Assembly (NCBI RefSeq): GCF_006476065.1
Contig: NZ_ML636798.1
Coordinates: 248,001 to 312,000 of the forward strand
Direction of reading: 5' to 3'
From: Cognatiluteimonas lumbrici
GTDB lineage: Bacteria; Pseudomonadota; Gammaproteobacteria; Xanthomonadales; Xanthomonadaceae
DNA: 64,000 nt
Every line of letters starts with the position of its first letter. The stretch's first letter is position 1. Positions 1 to 9,771 of this stretch are shown piece by piece. Both the position numbers and the translations under genes were made by a program. Under the pieces are notes generated by a model, which worked only from the letters and a program-made list of their open reading frames with translations, made no database searches and had not been told where the DNA came from.

Positions 1-455
1 TCGAGCACGTGGATGCCGGGACGGTCGGGGATGCGTTCGTTGACGAACAACCCGTGCAGGTCCTTGGAGCGCGAGCGGTCGTAACCGATGCGCCGGCGCG
101 CGGGGATGAACGCCGACAGCAGGTTGGCGCGCGCCGCCACCTGCAGCTGCAGCAGCGCCTCGAAGCGGCGGCCGCGCAGTTGCCGGCGCAGCGCGCGCAT
201 GCCGGCGAGGCCGGAGCGCTTGTCGTACTCGATGAACTCCACGCCGGGCAGGCCTTCGAGCAGGCGGTGCTCGCCGCGGCCGATCACCCAGGTCACCGGC
301 GTCTCCGGCCAGGCATTGCGCAAGGTGTGCAGCAGCGGCAGCACGTGGGTCACGTCGCCGAGCGCCGAAAGCCGAAGCAGGCACAGCGAAGCCGGGGCCG
401 GCGGGGGTTGCGCGGCGCGCAGGGGCGCTGCCGGAAGGGCGGAATCGGTCGTCAT
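1..455 (-). CDS. Glycosyltransferase family 9 heptosyltransferase, partial
   Basis: Reading the minus strand from ATG at 455 gives an open frame that runs off the left edge. After a Pro/Ala-rich start of about 25 residues comes [20 protein letters not shown], the N-terminal signature of ADP-heptose:LPS heptosyltransferases (GT9). These enzymes add heptose to the lipopolysaccharide inner core at the cytoplasmic face of the inner membrane. About 151 codons are present; the C-terminal nucleotide-sugar domain is outside the window. It is divergent from kdkA with 21 bases between starts, and both genes serve LPS core assembly. Whether it is heptosyltransferase I, II or a later one cannot be decided from this fragment. 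Confidence 0.85.
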   Translation of the reverse strand, partial: MTTDSALPAAPLRAAQPPPAPASLCLLRLSALGDVTHVLPLLHTLRNAWPETPVTWVIGRGEHRLLEGLPGVEFIEYDKRSGLAGMRALRRQLRGRRFEALLQLQVAARANLLSAFIPARRRIGYDRSRSKDLHGLFVNERIPDRPGIHVL

Positions 456-476
456 GGCCTTGCTAGACTTCGCCGG

Positions 477-1238
477 ATGGTCGCCTTCGACGCCAGCGAA
501 AGCCTGACGCCATTCGAATGGCAGCGCGACGGACGCGCCGGGTATGGCGCGATTCTGTTCGACGCGCAGCGGGTGCAGCAAGCCGAGCCGGAATGGTTCG
601 ACCCCGCGTACTGGGGCGAGCGCGCACGGCCGGTCGCCGCGGGAGGCCGCGGCGGCGCCTGGTTCGTGGACGCACCGTTCGGCCGCGCGGTGCTCCGGTT
701 CTACCTGCGCGGCGGCCTGCCGGCGAAGCTGAGCCGCGACCGCTACCTGTGGCGCGGTGCCGACAACACCCGCGGCTTCGCCGAGTTCCGGCTCACGCGC
801 GCGCTGCACACGCTCGGCCTGCCGGTGCCGCGCCCGATCGCCGCCGCGTACTGGCGCCACGGCCTGACCTGCCGCGCCGCGATCCTGCTCGAGCGCCTGG
901 AGGAGACGCGCCCGCTCGCCGAGCTCGCCGCCGAGCAGGGCTCGCAGGCGCCGTGGGAGAAGGCCGGCAAGCTGGTCTCGCGCTTCCACCGCGCCGGCCT
1001 CGACCACGCCGACCTCAATGCCCACAATCTGCTGTTCGACGCCCATGGCCGGGGCAGCATGATCGATTTCGACAAGAGCGTGATGCGGATCCCCGCGACC
1101 GGCTGGCGCGAGGCCAACCTCGCGCGCCTGCGCCGCTCGCTGCTCAAGCGCCGCGGCAGCCGCGAGCGCGAAGCGGTGCTGCGCGACTTCGATCGCCTGT
1201 ACGCCGCCTACCGGGCCGACTGGGAGCGCGGCATCTGA
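477..1238 (+). CDS. kdkA: 3-deoxy-D-manno-octulosonic acid kinase (Kdo kinase)
   Basis: A 253-residue protein of the KdkA/RfaP lipopolysaccharide kinase family, which phosphorylates Kdo in the LPS core using ATP. The kinase-like catalytic loop [10 protein letters not shown] and the metal-binding IDFDKS segment are present, as is the N-terminal GRGGAWFVD region. Length matches the family (about 250). The frame is open far upstream, but ATG 477 gives the family-like start MVAFDASE and leaves room for the divergent heptosyltransferase start. The stop overlaps the next ATG (TGATG), so the metallo-hydrolase behind it is probably translationally coupled. Confidence 0.9.
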   Translation: MVAFDASESLTPFEWQRDGRAGYGAILFDAQRVQQAEPEWFDPAYWGERARPVAAGGRGGAWFVDAPFGRAVLRFYLRGGLPAKLSRDRYLWRGADNTRGFAEFRLTRALHTLGLPVPRPIAAAYWRHGLTCRAAILLERLEETRPLAELAAEQGSQAPWEKAGKLVSRFHRAGLDHADLNAHNLLFDAHGRGSMIDFDKSVMRIPATGWREANLARLRRSLLKRRGSREREAVLRDFDRLYAAYRADWERGI

Positions 1239-2017
1239 TGGACGCCGGCGAATCGCGCTGGTCGCTGCGCTTCCACGGCGTCGGCAATTCGCACGCCACC
1301 GCGCTGGGCTCGGCGATGGCCACGATCGAACGCGACGGCGCGCCGTGGCTGGCCATCGACTGCGGCAGCGAGGGCCTGAGCGCGCACGTCGCGCAATACG
1401 GCGCGATGCCGCGCGCGCTGTTCATCACCCATGCCCACCTGGACCACGTCGGCGGCTTCGAACGCCTGTTCGGCGACAGCTACTTCGCCGGCAACCGCGA
1501 CACCCGCGTGTACCTGCCCGCCGACCTGGTGCCGCTGATGCAGCAGCGCATCGCCGGCTACCCGAACGTGGTGGCCGAGGGCGGGGCGAACTTCTGGGAC
1601 GCGTTCCGGCTGGTGCCGGTGGGCGACCACTTCTGGCACGACGGCGTGCGCCTGGAGGTGTTCGAGGCGCGGCACCACTGGCCGCGCACCGCGTTCGGCC
1701 TGCGCCTGCCCGGGAGCCTGGCGTGGACCGGCGACACCCGGCCGATCCCGGAGGTGCTGGCGCGTTTCGCGGGCGATGGGGAGCTGGTGGCGCACGACTG
1801 CGCCTTGCGCGGGAATCCCTCGCACAGCGGCATCGACGACCTGGAGCGCGAATACCCGCGCGAGCTGCTGTCGCGCTGCGTGCTGTACCACTACGGCGGC
1901 GACGAAGACGCCGCGGCGATGGCGGCGCGCGGGCACCGCGTCGCGCGCCCTGGCGAGGTGCTGGAACTCGCGCCCCCGAAAGGCGGGCTTCCGAAAGGCG
2001 GCGACCCCGCCGGCTGA
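1238..2017 (+). CDS. Metallo-beta-lactamase-fold hydrolase
   Basis: A 259-residue protein with the metal-binding motif THAHLDHVGG near residue 65, a later His (ARHHWPR) and Asp (WTGDTR), and a final His (LYHYGG). This is the arrangement of zinc-dependent hydrolases of the MBL fold, RNase Z/ElaC-like in spacing but shorter. The substrate cannot be inferred. The start overlaps the kdkA stop. The last five codons overlap the 3' end of the convergent 4.5S RNA gene, and the C-terminal tail is low-complexity Gly/Pro/Lys, so the end of this protein may have been shaped by the RNA gene. Confidence 0.8.
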   Translation: MDAGESRWSLRFHGVGNSHATALGSAMATIERDGAPWLAIDCGSEGLSAHVAQYGAMPRALFITHAHLDHVGGFERLFGDSYFAGNRDTRVYLPADLVPLMQQRIAGYPNVVAEGGANFWDAFRLVPVGDHFWHDGVRLEVFEARHHWPRTAFGLRLPGSLAWTGDTRPIPEVLARFAGDGELVAHDCALRGNPSHSGIDDLEREYPRELLSRCVLYHYGGDEDAAAMAARGHRVARPGEVLELAPPKGGLPKGGDPAG

Positions 2018-2104
2018 CCTCGGCACCCGCGTCGATCGATACCGTTGCTGCCTTCCGGCCCTGGCGGGGTTTTCGACCTAGCGTCGCGAGGGGCCGACGG
2101 GGCC
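2003..2104 (-). ncRNA. ffs: 4.5S signal recognition particle RNA
   Basis: The minus strand carries the SRP RNA apical signature GCCAGGGCCGGAAGGCAGCA (symmetric loop plus GGAA tetraloop) at about 2045-2064. The proposed ends pair with each other: GGCCCCGTC at 2104-2096 with GGCGGGGTC at 2011-2003, nine pairs including G-U. This gives a roughly 102-base hairpin RNA of the short bacterial type. It binds Ffh for co-translational membrane targeting. It lies 42 bases downstream of tRNA-Ser on the same strand, so the two may share a transcript. The exact ends are inferred from pairing only. Confidence 0.85.
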
Positions 2105-2146
2105 ACCATTGGAGCGGGCTGCGCGAACACGTGCAGCCTGGGGATT

Positions 2147-2239
2147 TGGCGGAGAGAGGGGGATTCGAACCCCCGAGGCGGTGTTTAGCCGCCTACACAC
2201 TTTCCAGGCGTGCTCCTTCAACCACTCGGACACCTCTCC
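2147..2239 (-). tRNA. tRNA-Ser (anticodon GGA)
   Basis: A 93-base class II tRNA with encoded CCA (2149-2147). Acceptor strands GGAGAGG and TCTCTCC pair with one G-U. The anticodon stem CACGC/GTGTG encloses loop CTGGAAA, giving anticodon GGA (plus-strand 2203-2205), which reads UCC/UCU. The long variable arm is typical of tRNA-Ser. A TAGAAT box on the minus strand at 2257-2252 is a plausible -10 element, although no good -35 is seen. Confidence 0.95.
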
Positions 2240-2279
2240 GCTGGGCGGGCAATTCTACCTGCTCATGCCACAATGGGCC

Positions 2280-3983
2280 ATGTCCTATCTCGTCCTAGCC
2301 CGCAAGTGGCGCCCCCGGCGCTTTTCGGAACTGGTCGGCCAGGAACACGTGGTCCGGGCGCTCACCAACGCCCTGGAAACGGGCCGGGTCCACCATGCCT
2401 TCCTGTTCACCGGCACCCGCGGCGTCGGCAAGACCACCATCGCCCGGATCTTCGCCAAGTCCCTGAACTGCGAGCGCGGGACCTCGGCCGAGCCCTGCGG
2501 CGAGTGCGAGACCTGCCAGGCCATCGACGCCGGCCGCTACATCGACCTGCTGGAGATCGACGCCGCCTCCAACACCGGCGTGGACAACGTCCGCGACCTG
2601 ATCGAGAACGCCCAGTACATGCCCTCGCGCGGGCGCTACAAGGTGTACCTGATCGACGAGGTGCACATGCTCTCGAAGCCGGCGTTCAACGCGCTGCTGA
2701 AGACGCTCGAGGAGCCGCCGGCGCACGTCAAGTTCCTGTTCGCGACCACCGACCCGGAGAAGCTGCTGGTGACGGTGCTGTCGCGTTGCCTGCAGTTCAA
2801 CCTCAAGCGCCTGGACGAGGACCAGATCGCCGGCCAGGTCACGCGCATCCTCGAGGCCGAGGGCATCGCCAGCGAGCCGGGCGCGGTGCGCCAGATCGCG
2901 CGCGCCGCCGACGGCAGCCTGCGCGACGGCCTCTCGCTGCTCGACCAGGCGCTGGCCTACACCGGCGCCGGCGAGGGCAAGGGCTGTCTCGACGATGCCG
3001 GGGTGGCGGCGATGCTCGGCACCGTGGACCGCACCCGCATCGGCGCGCTGCTCGACGCGCTCGCCGACGGCGACGGCAAGGCCCTGCTCGACGAGGTCGC
3101 CACCCTGGCCGGATTCTCCCCGGACTGGGGCGGCGTGCTCGACGCGCTCGCCGAAGCGCTGCACCGGATCCAGGTGCGGCAGCTGGTGCCGGAGGCGGCG
3201 GTCGAGGAGGGCGGCATCGCGCTCGATCGCCTGGCGCAGGCCCTGCGCCCGGAGCTGGTGCAGCTCTGGTACCAGATGGCGCTCAACGGGCGCCGCGACC
3301 TGCCGCTGGCGCCAGGCGCGCGTGCCGGTTTCGAAATGGTGGTGCTGCGCATGCTCGCGTTCCGCCCGGCGGATGCGGGCGCCGACGAAACGTCGCCGGG
3401 TCCGGCGCAACCGGCCGCGCGCGGCGGCAAGGGCGGGGTCGCGGCGGCACGCGCGGCGCTCGCCGAGGCGCCCGCGGGCGGGGGCCGCACGCGCGCCGCG
3501 GCGCCGCGTGCCGAGAGCGCGCCTGTTGCGCCTGCCGCGCCCGCGCGCATCGAACCAACGCCGCCGGCCGCAACGCCCCCGTCGCCCGCGACGGCGACCC
3601 TCGATCACGACGGCTGGATCGCACTTGTCCGAGACTCCGATCTTGCCGGTCCGGCGCGGCAACTGGCGGCACACGCCGTGTTCGTCGGCCATGCCGACGG
3701 CGTGCTGCGGCTGGCGCTGCCACCCGAGGACGCGCTGCTCAAGAAGTCGGTGCGCGCGCTGGAAGCGGCATTGGCCCCGGCGCTCGGTGGCAGGGTGCAG
3801 GTGAAGTTCGAGGACGTCGCCCCCGCCGGCGGCGAGACCCTCCACCAGCGCAGCGAGCGCGAGCGCGACGCGCGCCAGGAGGCGGCCGAGGCCGGTTTCC
3901 TGGCCGACCCCGGCGTGCGCCGGCTGATGCAGCGCCACGGCGCCACCGTGGTCCCCGATTCGATCCGTCCCCACGACGACTGA
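2280..3983 (+). CDS. dnaX: DNA polymerase III subunit tau (DnaX)
   Basis: A 567-residue clamp-loader ATPase that, with delta and delta prime, loads the beta clamp and couples polymerase cores. It starts with the family signature [12 protein letters not shown], so ATG 2280 is chosen over upstream in-frame starts that would cross the tRNA. It has Walker [10 protein letters not shown], a zinc module C-x8-C-x2-C-x2-C-like segment ([16 protein letters not shown]), Walker B LIDEVHML and a sensor-1 region. A Pro/Ala-rich linker (about 370-440) precedes the C-terminal domain. No A-rich slippery heptamer is visible, so a separate gamma form by frameshifting is not supported. dnaX, ybaB and recR form the usual operon. 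Confidence 0.96.
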   Translation: MSYLVLARKWRPRRFSELVGQEHVVRALTNALETGRVHHAFLFTGTRGVGKTTIARIFAKSLNCERGTSAEPCGECETCQAIDAGRYIDLLEIDAASNTGVDNVRDLIENAQYMPSRGRYKVYLIDEVHMLSKPAFNALLKTLEEPPAHVKFLFATTDPEKLLVTVLSRCLQFNLKRLDEDQIAGQVTRILEAEGIASEPGAVRQIARAADGSLRDGLSLLDQALAYTGAGEGKGCLDDAGVAAMLGTVDRTRIGALLDALADGDGKALLDEVATLAGFSPDWGGVLDALAEALHRIQVRQLVPEAAVEEGGIALDRLAQALRPELVQLWYQMALNGRRDLPLAPGARAGFEMVVLRMLAFRPADAGADETSPGPAQPAARGGKGGVAAARAALAEAPAGGGRTRAAAPRAESAPVAPAAPARIEPTPPAATPPSPATATLDHDGWIALVRDSDLAGPARQLAAHAVFVGHADGVLRLALPPEDALLKKSVRALEAALAPALGGRVQVKFEDVAPAGGETLHQRSERERDARQEAAEAGFLADPGVRRLMQRHGATVVPDSIRPHDD

Positions 3984-4009
3984 CCCCCACACGACAGCAG
4001 GTGCAGCAG

Positions 4010-4330
4010 ATGCGCGGAAACATCGCCCAACTCATGCAGCAGGCGCAGAAGATGCAGGAACAGATGCAGCGCGCCCAGGAAGAACTCGCCAACCTCGAGG
4101 TCACCGGCAACGCCGGCGGCGGCATGGTGAACGTCACCCTGAGCGGGCGCATGGAATGCCGCCGCGTGCGCATCGACCCGAGCGTGCTCTCCGACCCGGA
4201 GATGGCCGAGGACCTGGTCGCGGCGGCCTTCAACGACGCCGTCAACAAGGTCAACGCGGCCTCGCAGGAAAAGATGGGTGCGGCCACCGCCGGCCTGCCG
4301 CTGCCGCCCGGGATGAAGCTGCCGTTCTGA
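4010..4330 (+). CDS. ybaB: YbaB/EbfC nucleoid-associated protein
   Basis: A 106-residue protein with the N-terminal amphipathic helix rich in Gln/Met ([17 protein letters not shown]) and the conserved GxGxV-type core [14 protein letters not shown]. It ends in PPGMKLPF as in the family. YbaB dimers bind DNA. It sits between dnaX and recR, its normal place, with one base separating its stop from the recR start. A GTG three codons upstream (4001) is an alternative start. Confidence 0.95.
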   Translation: MRGNIAQLMQQAQKMQEQMQRAQEELANLEVTGNAGGGMVNVTLSGRMECRRVRIDPSVLSDPEMAEDLVAAAFNDAVNKVNAASQEKMGAATAGLPLPPGMKLPF

Positions 4331-4331
4331 C

Positions 4332-4928
4332 GTGTCGTCGGCATTGCTCGAACAATTGATCGAGGCCCTGCGCGTGCTGCCCGGGGTCGGGCCGAAGTCC
4401 GCGCAGCGCATGGCCTACCACGTGCTCGAACGCGAGCGCGACGGCGGCCGCCGCCTGGCCGACGCGCTCGCCGCCGCGGTCGAACGCATCGGCCACTGCG
4501 CGCGCTGCCGCGACTTCAGCGAGAGCGAGGTCTGCGCCACCTGCGCCAGCAGCGCGCGCGACGTGCACGTGCTGTGCGCGGTGGAGTCGCCGGCCGATCG
4601 CCTCGCGATCGAGCAGGCCACCGGCTACCGCGGCCTGTACTTCGTGCTGCAGGGCCGGCTCAGCCCGCTCGACGGCATCGGCCCGCGCGAACTCGGCCTG
4701 GACACGCTGGCCGCGCGCCTGGCCGAGGGCGAGGTGCAGGAGCTGATCATCGCCACCAACCCGACGGTCGAGGGCGAGGCGACCGCGCACTACCTCGCGC
4801 AGCTCGCGCGCCAGCACCGGGTGCGCCCGAGCCGGCTTGCGCACGGCGTGCCGCTGGGAGGCGAGCTCGAATACGTGGACCGTGGCACGCTGTCGCATGC
4901 CTTCGGAAGCAGGAGCGAGATGCCATGA
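4332..4928 (+). CDS. recR: Recombination mediator RecR
   Basis: A 198-residue protein of normal length. It has the helix-hairpin-helix [15 protein letters not shown] at the N terminus, then the C4 zinc finger [16 protein letters not shown], then a Toprim domain beginning [15 protein letters not shown] and the Walker-like PTVEGEATA segment. It acts with RecF/RecO in loading RecA on gapped DNA. The start codon is GTG, one base after the ybaB stop. Its stop overlaps the following HIT gene start (ATGA). Confidence 0.96.
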   Translation: MSSALLEQLIEALRVLPGVGPKSAQRMAYHVLERERDGGRRLADALAAAVERIGHCARCRDFSESEVCATCASSARDVHVLCAVESPADRLAIEQATGYRGLYFVLQGRLSPLDGIGPRELGLDTLAARLAEGEVQELIIATNPTVEGEATAHYLAQLARQHRVRPSRLAHGVPLGGELEYVDRGTLSHAFGSRSEMP

Positions 4929-5272
4929 GCGACACCATCTTCCACAAGATCATGCGGCGCGAGATCCCGGCCGACGTGGTGTACGAGGACGAGCACCTGA
5001 TCGCATTCCGCGACATCGCGCCGCAGGCGCCGGTGCACGTGCTGTTCGTGCCCAGGGTGGACATCGCCAGCATGAACGACCTGCAGGCCTCGCAGGCCGA
5101 GGTCGTCGGCCGGCTGGTGGTGGCGGCCGCAGCCTACGCGAAGCGCGAGGGATTCGCCGAGGACGGTTACCGCGTCGTCATCAACTGCAACGAGGACGCC
5201 GGGCAGACGGTATTCCAGCTCCACCTGCACCTGCTCGCCGGCGCCCCGCTGGGCCGCTTCGGCACCCCGTAG
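4925..5272 (+). CDS. HIT-family nucleotide-binding hydrolase (HinT-like)
   Basis: A 115-residue histidine-triad protein. The C-terminal motif QLHLHLLAG corresponds to the H-x-H-x-H-x2 catalytic triad of HinT-type purine nucleoside phosphoramidases, and the N terminus [20 protein letters not shown] is characteristic of the bacterial family. It overlaps the recR stop by four bases (ATGA), which implies translational coupling at the end of the dnaX-ybaB-recR operon. The natural substrate is not deducible. Confidence 0.92.
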   Translation: MSDTIFHKIMRREIPADVVYEDEHLIAFRDIAPQAPVHVLFVPRVDIASMNDLQASQAEVVGRLVVAAAAYAKREGFAEDGYRVVINCNEDAGQTVFQLHLHLLAGAPLGRFGTP

Positions 5273-5278
5273 CCGGGG

Positions 5279-5776
5279 CTAGTACCACCAGCCCCAGGGC
5301 GCGCCCCAGTACGGGTACGGGCGGTGCACCACGTTCACCCGCTCCTGCACCGGCCACAGGTACACGACCTCGGCATCGAGCCGCGGGAAGCGGTAGTCGT
5401 AGCCGCCGATCTTGCGGGTCTCGTAGCCGGCGATGCGCCCGGTGAAGGTCACCTCGCGATCGGCCTGGAACAGCGCCGGGTCGTAGAAGCCCTGGCGGCA
5501 GGCGATGAAGCGGCCGCCGACCTCGTCGCTGGCCCAGTACGGACGGCCCTGGCTGTCGAGGCGGGTGGAGATCATCTCGAAGCAGGTGCGGTTCTGCTGC
5601 GGCTCGACGCTGACGACGCGGCCGCCCCAGCGCACCAGCGCGCCGGTGGCGTCGCGCGCCGCGGCCTCGTGCGGGGTGATGCCGGTGTACTGGCCCTGCA
5701 GCGGCACCGGGTAGGTGGCGCAGGCCGACAGCAGCAGCGCGGCGCAGGCGAGCAGGGCAAGTCGGATCTTGGGCAT
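5279..5776 (-). CDS. Slp-family outer membrane lipoprotein
   Basis: A 165-residue precursor with a lipoprotein signal peptide (LALLACAALLLSAC, lipidated Cys19) and the Slp core: VRWGGRVVSVEPQQNRTCFE, then RFIACRQGFYDP and FTGRIAGYETRKIGGYDYRFP. The tail is rich in Pro/Trp/Tyr (WPVQERVNVVHRPYPYWGAP). Slp proteins are starvation- or stationary-phase-associated outer-membrane lipoproteins of unclear function. It is convergent with the HIT gene, six bases apart. Confidence 0.9.
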   Translation of the reverse strand: MPKIRLALLACAALLLSACATYPVPLQGQYTGITPHEAAARDATGALVRWGGRVVSVEPQQNRTCFEMISTRLDSQGRPYWASDEVGGRFIACRQGFYDPALFQADREVTFTGRIAGYETRKIGGYDYRFPRLDAEVVYLWPVQERVNVVHRPYPYWGAPWGWWY

Positions 5777-5803
5777 GGCGGGTCTCCTTGGCGATTCGTG
5801 GCC

Positions 5804-7792
5804 TCAGCGGGGGCGATGCCGGCGCAGTTCGCGTGCCAGTGCGCGCAGCGCGCCGACCCCTGCCTGCCCACGAGCGTAGCGCGCGCTGTTGAAACGGGAC
5901 ATGAGCCGGAGCAGGGTTTCGGCCTCGCCGGGGCGGATCGCGGCCACCCGTTCAGCCCATCGTGACGCCGGCTCGTGCGGTGCCCGGGCCAGCACCGGGG
6001 CCAGGCGCGCGTAGCGCTTTTCCAGCCGCCGCCAGGCGCGCAGCAACGGGTCCTGCTCGCGGCTGGCGCGGGCGACCAGCCAGCCCATCCACAGCAGCGA
6101 GAGCACGGCGGCACAGACGAACAGGCCGGCCAGCCGCGCCGCCGGCAGTTCGGGGAGGCCGAGCGGCTGCAGCAACTGCCGCTGGCGGGTGGCGTCGAAG
6201 CCGAGCACGAAATCGTTCCAGCCGCGGCGCAGCCAGTCGCTGACGTCCATCACCGGGGTGGCGATGTCGCCAAGCACGCCGCCGGCGCCTGGGGCGCGGT
6301 CGGCGAGGGTGTCGTAGATGCGTTCGGGCGCGACCGCGGCGGTCGGGTCCATGCGCACCCAGCCACGATCCTCGAGCCAGACCTCGGCCCAGGCGTGCGC
6401 GTCGGAGTTGCGCACCAGCCAGTAGCCGCCGATGGGATTGCGGTAGCCGCCGACGTAACCGGTGACCACGCGCGCCGGGATCCCGGCCGCGCGCATCAGC
6501 ACCACGAACGCCGAGCTGAAGTGCTCGCAGTAGCCGGCGCGCGTGTCGAACAGGAATTCGTCCACCGCGTTGCGCCCGGCCAGCTCCACCGCGAGGGTGT
6601 AGCCGAAGCCGTCGTTGATCATGCGCATCGCGCGCTCCGCGATCGCTGCATCGGCCCCCGGGCCATCGCCGGCCTCGCTGCGCCACTGCCGCGCCATCGC
6701 CACGGTGCGCGGGTTGAAGCCCTGCGGCAGCTGCAGCGCCATCCGGCGCATGGTCTCGCGCAGTTCCGGCGCGAAGCGGCGCGGCGGCGCGGACACCATC
6801 TCCCAGTGGGTGAGCGATCCCAGGCGACGCTGTGCGTACAGACCGTAGTCCAGCGACAGCGAGGTGCCCTGCGGCGCCGCCCGCGGCAGTTCCAGCGCGA
6901 CCATCTGGCGGCGGTCGGTCGGTTCCAGTTCCAGCCGGTAGCGCCAGCGTGCCGGCCCCGGCTCCACCGGCGCCGGGGGCAGGCCGCGCAGCCAGTCCGG
7001 GCGCGTCCAGGTGCGGCCGTCGTAATGCCACAGCACCGGGCCGCGCCAGTACATCTGCTCGCGCGCCGGGGTCGCGCCATGGAACTGCACGCGCAGCGCG
7101 GTGGTGTCGTCGTTGAGCACTTCCAGCCAGTCGCCGGGCGACATCGTGTCGGACAGGCCGGGCCGTGCCATCGCCCGCTCGGGCACGCCCCACAGCGGCG
7201 ACGCCAGGCGCGGGAACAGCCAGAACGCGGCCAGCGCCAGCGGCAGCCCGATCGCCACCAGCCGCCAGACGCGCGCGAGCCGGCGCATCGGCCGTGGGGC
7301 GTGGCGGGTGTCGCCCGACTCGAGTTCGGCCATGCGCAGCAGTGCCGCCAGCGCGAGCGTGGCGCCCAGCAGGGCGAGCAGCAGCGGCAGCGGCCCCTGG
7401 TCGAGCAGGAAGGTGGCGAACGGCGCGAACAGCGCGAACCCGACCAGGCTGCGGCCGTCGCGCAGGCGCTGGGTTTCGGCCGGCTTGATCGCCAGCATCG
7501 CGGCGAGCAACGCACAGGCGGTGTCGCGTCCGAAGCCGCGCGACTGCGACAGCGCCAGGGCCACCAGCACCAGCGCCAGCAACAGCCGCGCCCAGCCCGG
7601 GACCGGGCGCCGCCAGGACAGGGCGCCGACCGCGAGCGCGGCGGCGCCGATCGCCAGCGCCAGCATCGGCGGCAATTGCAGCAGCAGCGGCAGCAGGCAC
7701 GCGCCCGCGGCCAGCAGTGCCCACGCCCGGCTCTGCGCATCCAGCAACGGGCCGGCGCCTGCCTGCGGGTCGCGCTTGCGTGCGCGCTTCAT
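5804..7792 (-). CDS. TgpA-like membrane transglutaminase (DUF3488 plus transglutaminase core)
   Basis: A 662-residue protein. The N-terminal third has several hydrophobic helices (about residues 25-180); a periplasmic region follows with the transglutaminase triad: Cys in RAGYCEHFSSAFVVLM, His in SDAHAWAEVW and Asp in GWVRMDPT. A further helix (LAGLFVCAAVLSLLWMGWLV) precedes a cytoplasmic tail. It resembles Pseudomonas TgpA. It is the last gene of a three-gene operon (MoxR ATPase, DUF58, transglutaminase); its ATG overlaps the DUF58 stop (ATGA). Substrates in these operons are unknown. Confidence 0.9.
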   Translation of the reverse strand: MKRARKRDPQAGAGPLLDAQSRAWALLAAGACLLPLLLQLPPMLALAIGAAALAVGALSWRRPVPGWARLLLALVLVALALSQSRGFGRDTACALLAAMLAIKPAETQRLRDGRSLVGFALFAPFATFLLDQGPLPLLLALLGATLALAALLRMAELESGDTRHAPRPMRRLARVWRLVAIGLPLALAAFWLFPRLASPLWGVPERAMARPGLSDTMSPGDWLEVLNDDTTALRVQFHGATPAREQMYWRGPVLWHYDGRTWTRPDWLRGLPPAPVEPGPARWRYRLELEPTDRRQMVALELPRAAPQGTSLSLDYGLYAQRRLGSLTHWEMVSAPPRRFAPELRETMRRMALQLPQGFNPRTVAMARQWRSEAGDGPGADAAIAERAMRMINDGFGYTLAVELAGRNAVDEFLFDTRAGYCEHFSSAFVVLMRAAGIPARVVTGYVGGYRNPIGGYWLVRNSDAHAWAEVWLEDRGWVRMDPTAAVAPERIYDTLADRAPGAGGVLGDIATPVMDVSDWLRRGWNDFVLGFDATRQRQLLQPLGLPELPAARLAGLFVCAAVLSLLWMGWLVARASREQDPLLRAWRRLEKRYARLAPVLARAPHEPASRWAERVAAIRPGEAETLLRLMSRFNSARYARGQAGVGALRALARELRRHRPR

Positions 7793-8769
7793 TCGGGCGC
7801 TCCGTCGCGGAACGGCATCAGCGCCAGCGCGCGCAGGCAGGCGTGGCGGTGCTGCACGCCGGACCCCGGCCCGATCGGAGGCTGCCCCGGCAGTTGCAGG
7901 CGGTAGCGGCGGCCTTCGCGTTCGGCGTCGTCCACCCAGCGCGCCAGCCTGCGGATGCGCGTTTCGTAGGGCAGCGCGTGCAGGCCGTTCCAGTCGAGTA
8001 CCACGTCGGCGCCGCGCGGCTGTTCGTACTCGCGCACCAGCAGCGTGTCGCGGCGCGCGGACGGCTTCCACGCGATCGCCCGGCGCGGGTCGCCGCGGCG
8101 GTAGGCGCGCAGGTGGTGGACGTCGTCGCCGGCCGGGTCGAGGCGCGCGCTGCTGGCGGCGCCGGCGCCTTCCGGCAGTGGCGGTGCCTGCACTTCCGGC
8201 GTGGGGTAGACCAGCAGCGGCGCCGCCGGCCAGACCCAGGCCCAGGCGCGCGCGAGGCCGAGCGGACGGGTGGTGGAAATGCGCAACCGTCCCGGCGCCA
8301 GCCAACCGCGCTGGTGGGTGGGCAGCGACAGCACCGCCTGGCCGACGCCGTCGTCGAGCGACAGCACGCCGGCATGCTCGCCGCGCGCGAGCCGCAGCCC
8401 GCGGCGCTGGCGCCCACGCGGCGCGCGCACGTGCACGTGCACCTGCAACGGCGCCCCGGCCGGCACCGGCTCGGCTTCCACCGCGAACACCTGCAGGCCG
8501 CTCAGCTGCAGGTGCGCCGCCATCAGGCTGGCATTGGCGGCGCCGGCCAGCAGCAACGCCAGCAACAAGGCAGGGTTGTTGTTGTAGTTGAGCGCGCCCA
8601 CGCCCATCGCCAGCAACAGGGCGGCGAAGAACCAGCCGAACCCGGTCGGCAGCAGGTAGATGCGGCGCCGGTCCAGCGCGACCGGGAGCGGCTCGGGGCC
8701 GCGCGGGCGCGCCAGCGACAGCAGCCGCGCCGACAGCGAGCGCAGCGACGGCAGCCGCGGCGCGGGCAT
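7789..8769 (-). CDS. DUF58-domain membrane-anchored protein
   Basis: A 326-residue protein with two hydrophobic helices near residues 40-85 (GFGWFFAALLLAMGVGALN and PALLLALLLAGAANASLMAA). The C-terminal DUF58 signature is present: HLRAYRRGDPRRAIAWKPSA followed by LLVREYEQ. DUF58 proteins, distantly related to von Willebrand A domains, are always found with MoxR-type ATPases, as here. The start lies two bases beyond the MoxR stop and its own stop overlaps the transglutaminase start. The role is inferred from context: a partner of the MoxR chaperone-like ATPase in envelope maintenance. Confidence 0.88.
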   Translation of the reverse strand: MPAPRLPSLRSLSARLLSLARPRGPEPLPVALDRRRIYLLPTGFGWFFAALLLAMGVGALNYNNNPALLLALLLAGAANASLMAAHLQLSGLQVFAVEAEPVPAGAPLQVHVHVRAPRGRQRRGLRLARGEHAGVLSLDDGVGQAVLSLPTHQRGWLAPGRLRISTTRPLGLARAWAWVWPAAPLLVYPTPEVQAPPLPEGAGAASSARLDPAGDDVHHLRAYRRGDPRRAIAWKPSARRDTLLVREYEQPRGADVVLDWNGLHALPYETRIRRLARWVDDAEREGRRYRLQLPGQPPIGPGSGVQHRHACLRALALMPFRDGAPE

Positions 8770-8771
8770 GC

Positions 8772-9725
<954 letters not shown>

Positions 9726-9771
9726 GCGCACCTCCTGGACGAATCACGCGAGTGTACCGAGGCAGGGACGG

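Noticed and set aside
3400-3760. Programmed frameshift in dnaX for the gamma subunit
   Set aside because: No A-AAA-AAG-like slippery heptamer is present; the only candidate, CAAGAAG near 3738, is not slippery and lies in domain V.
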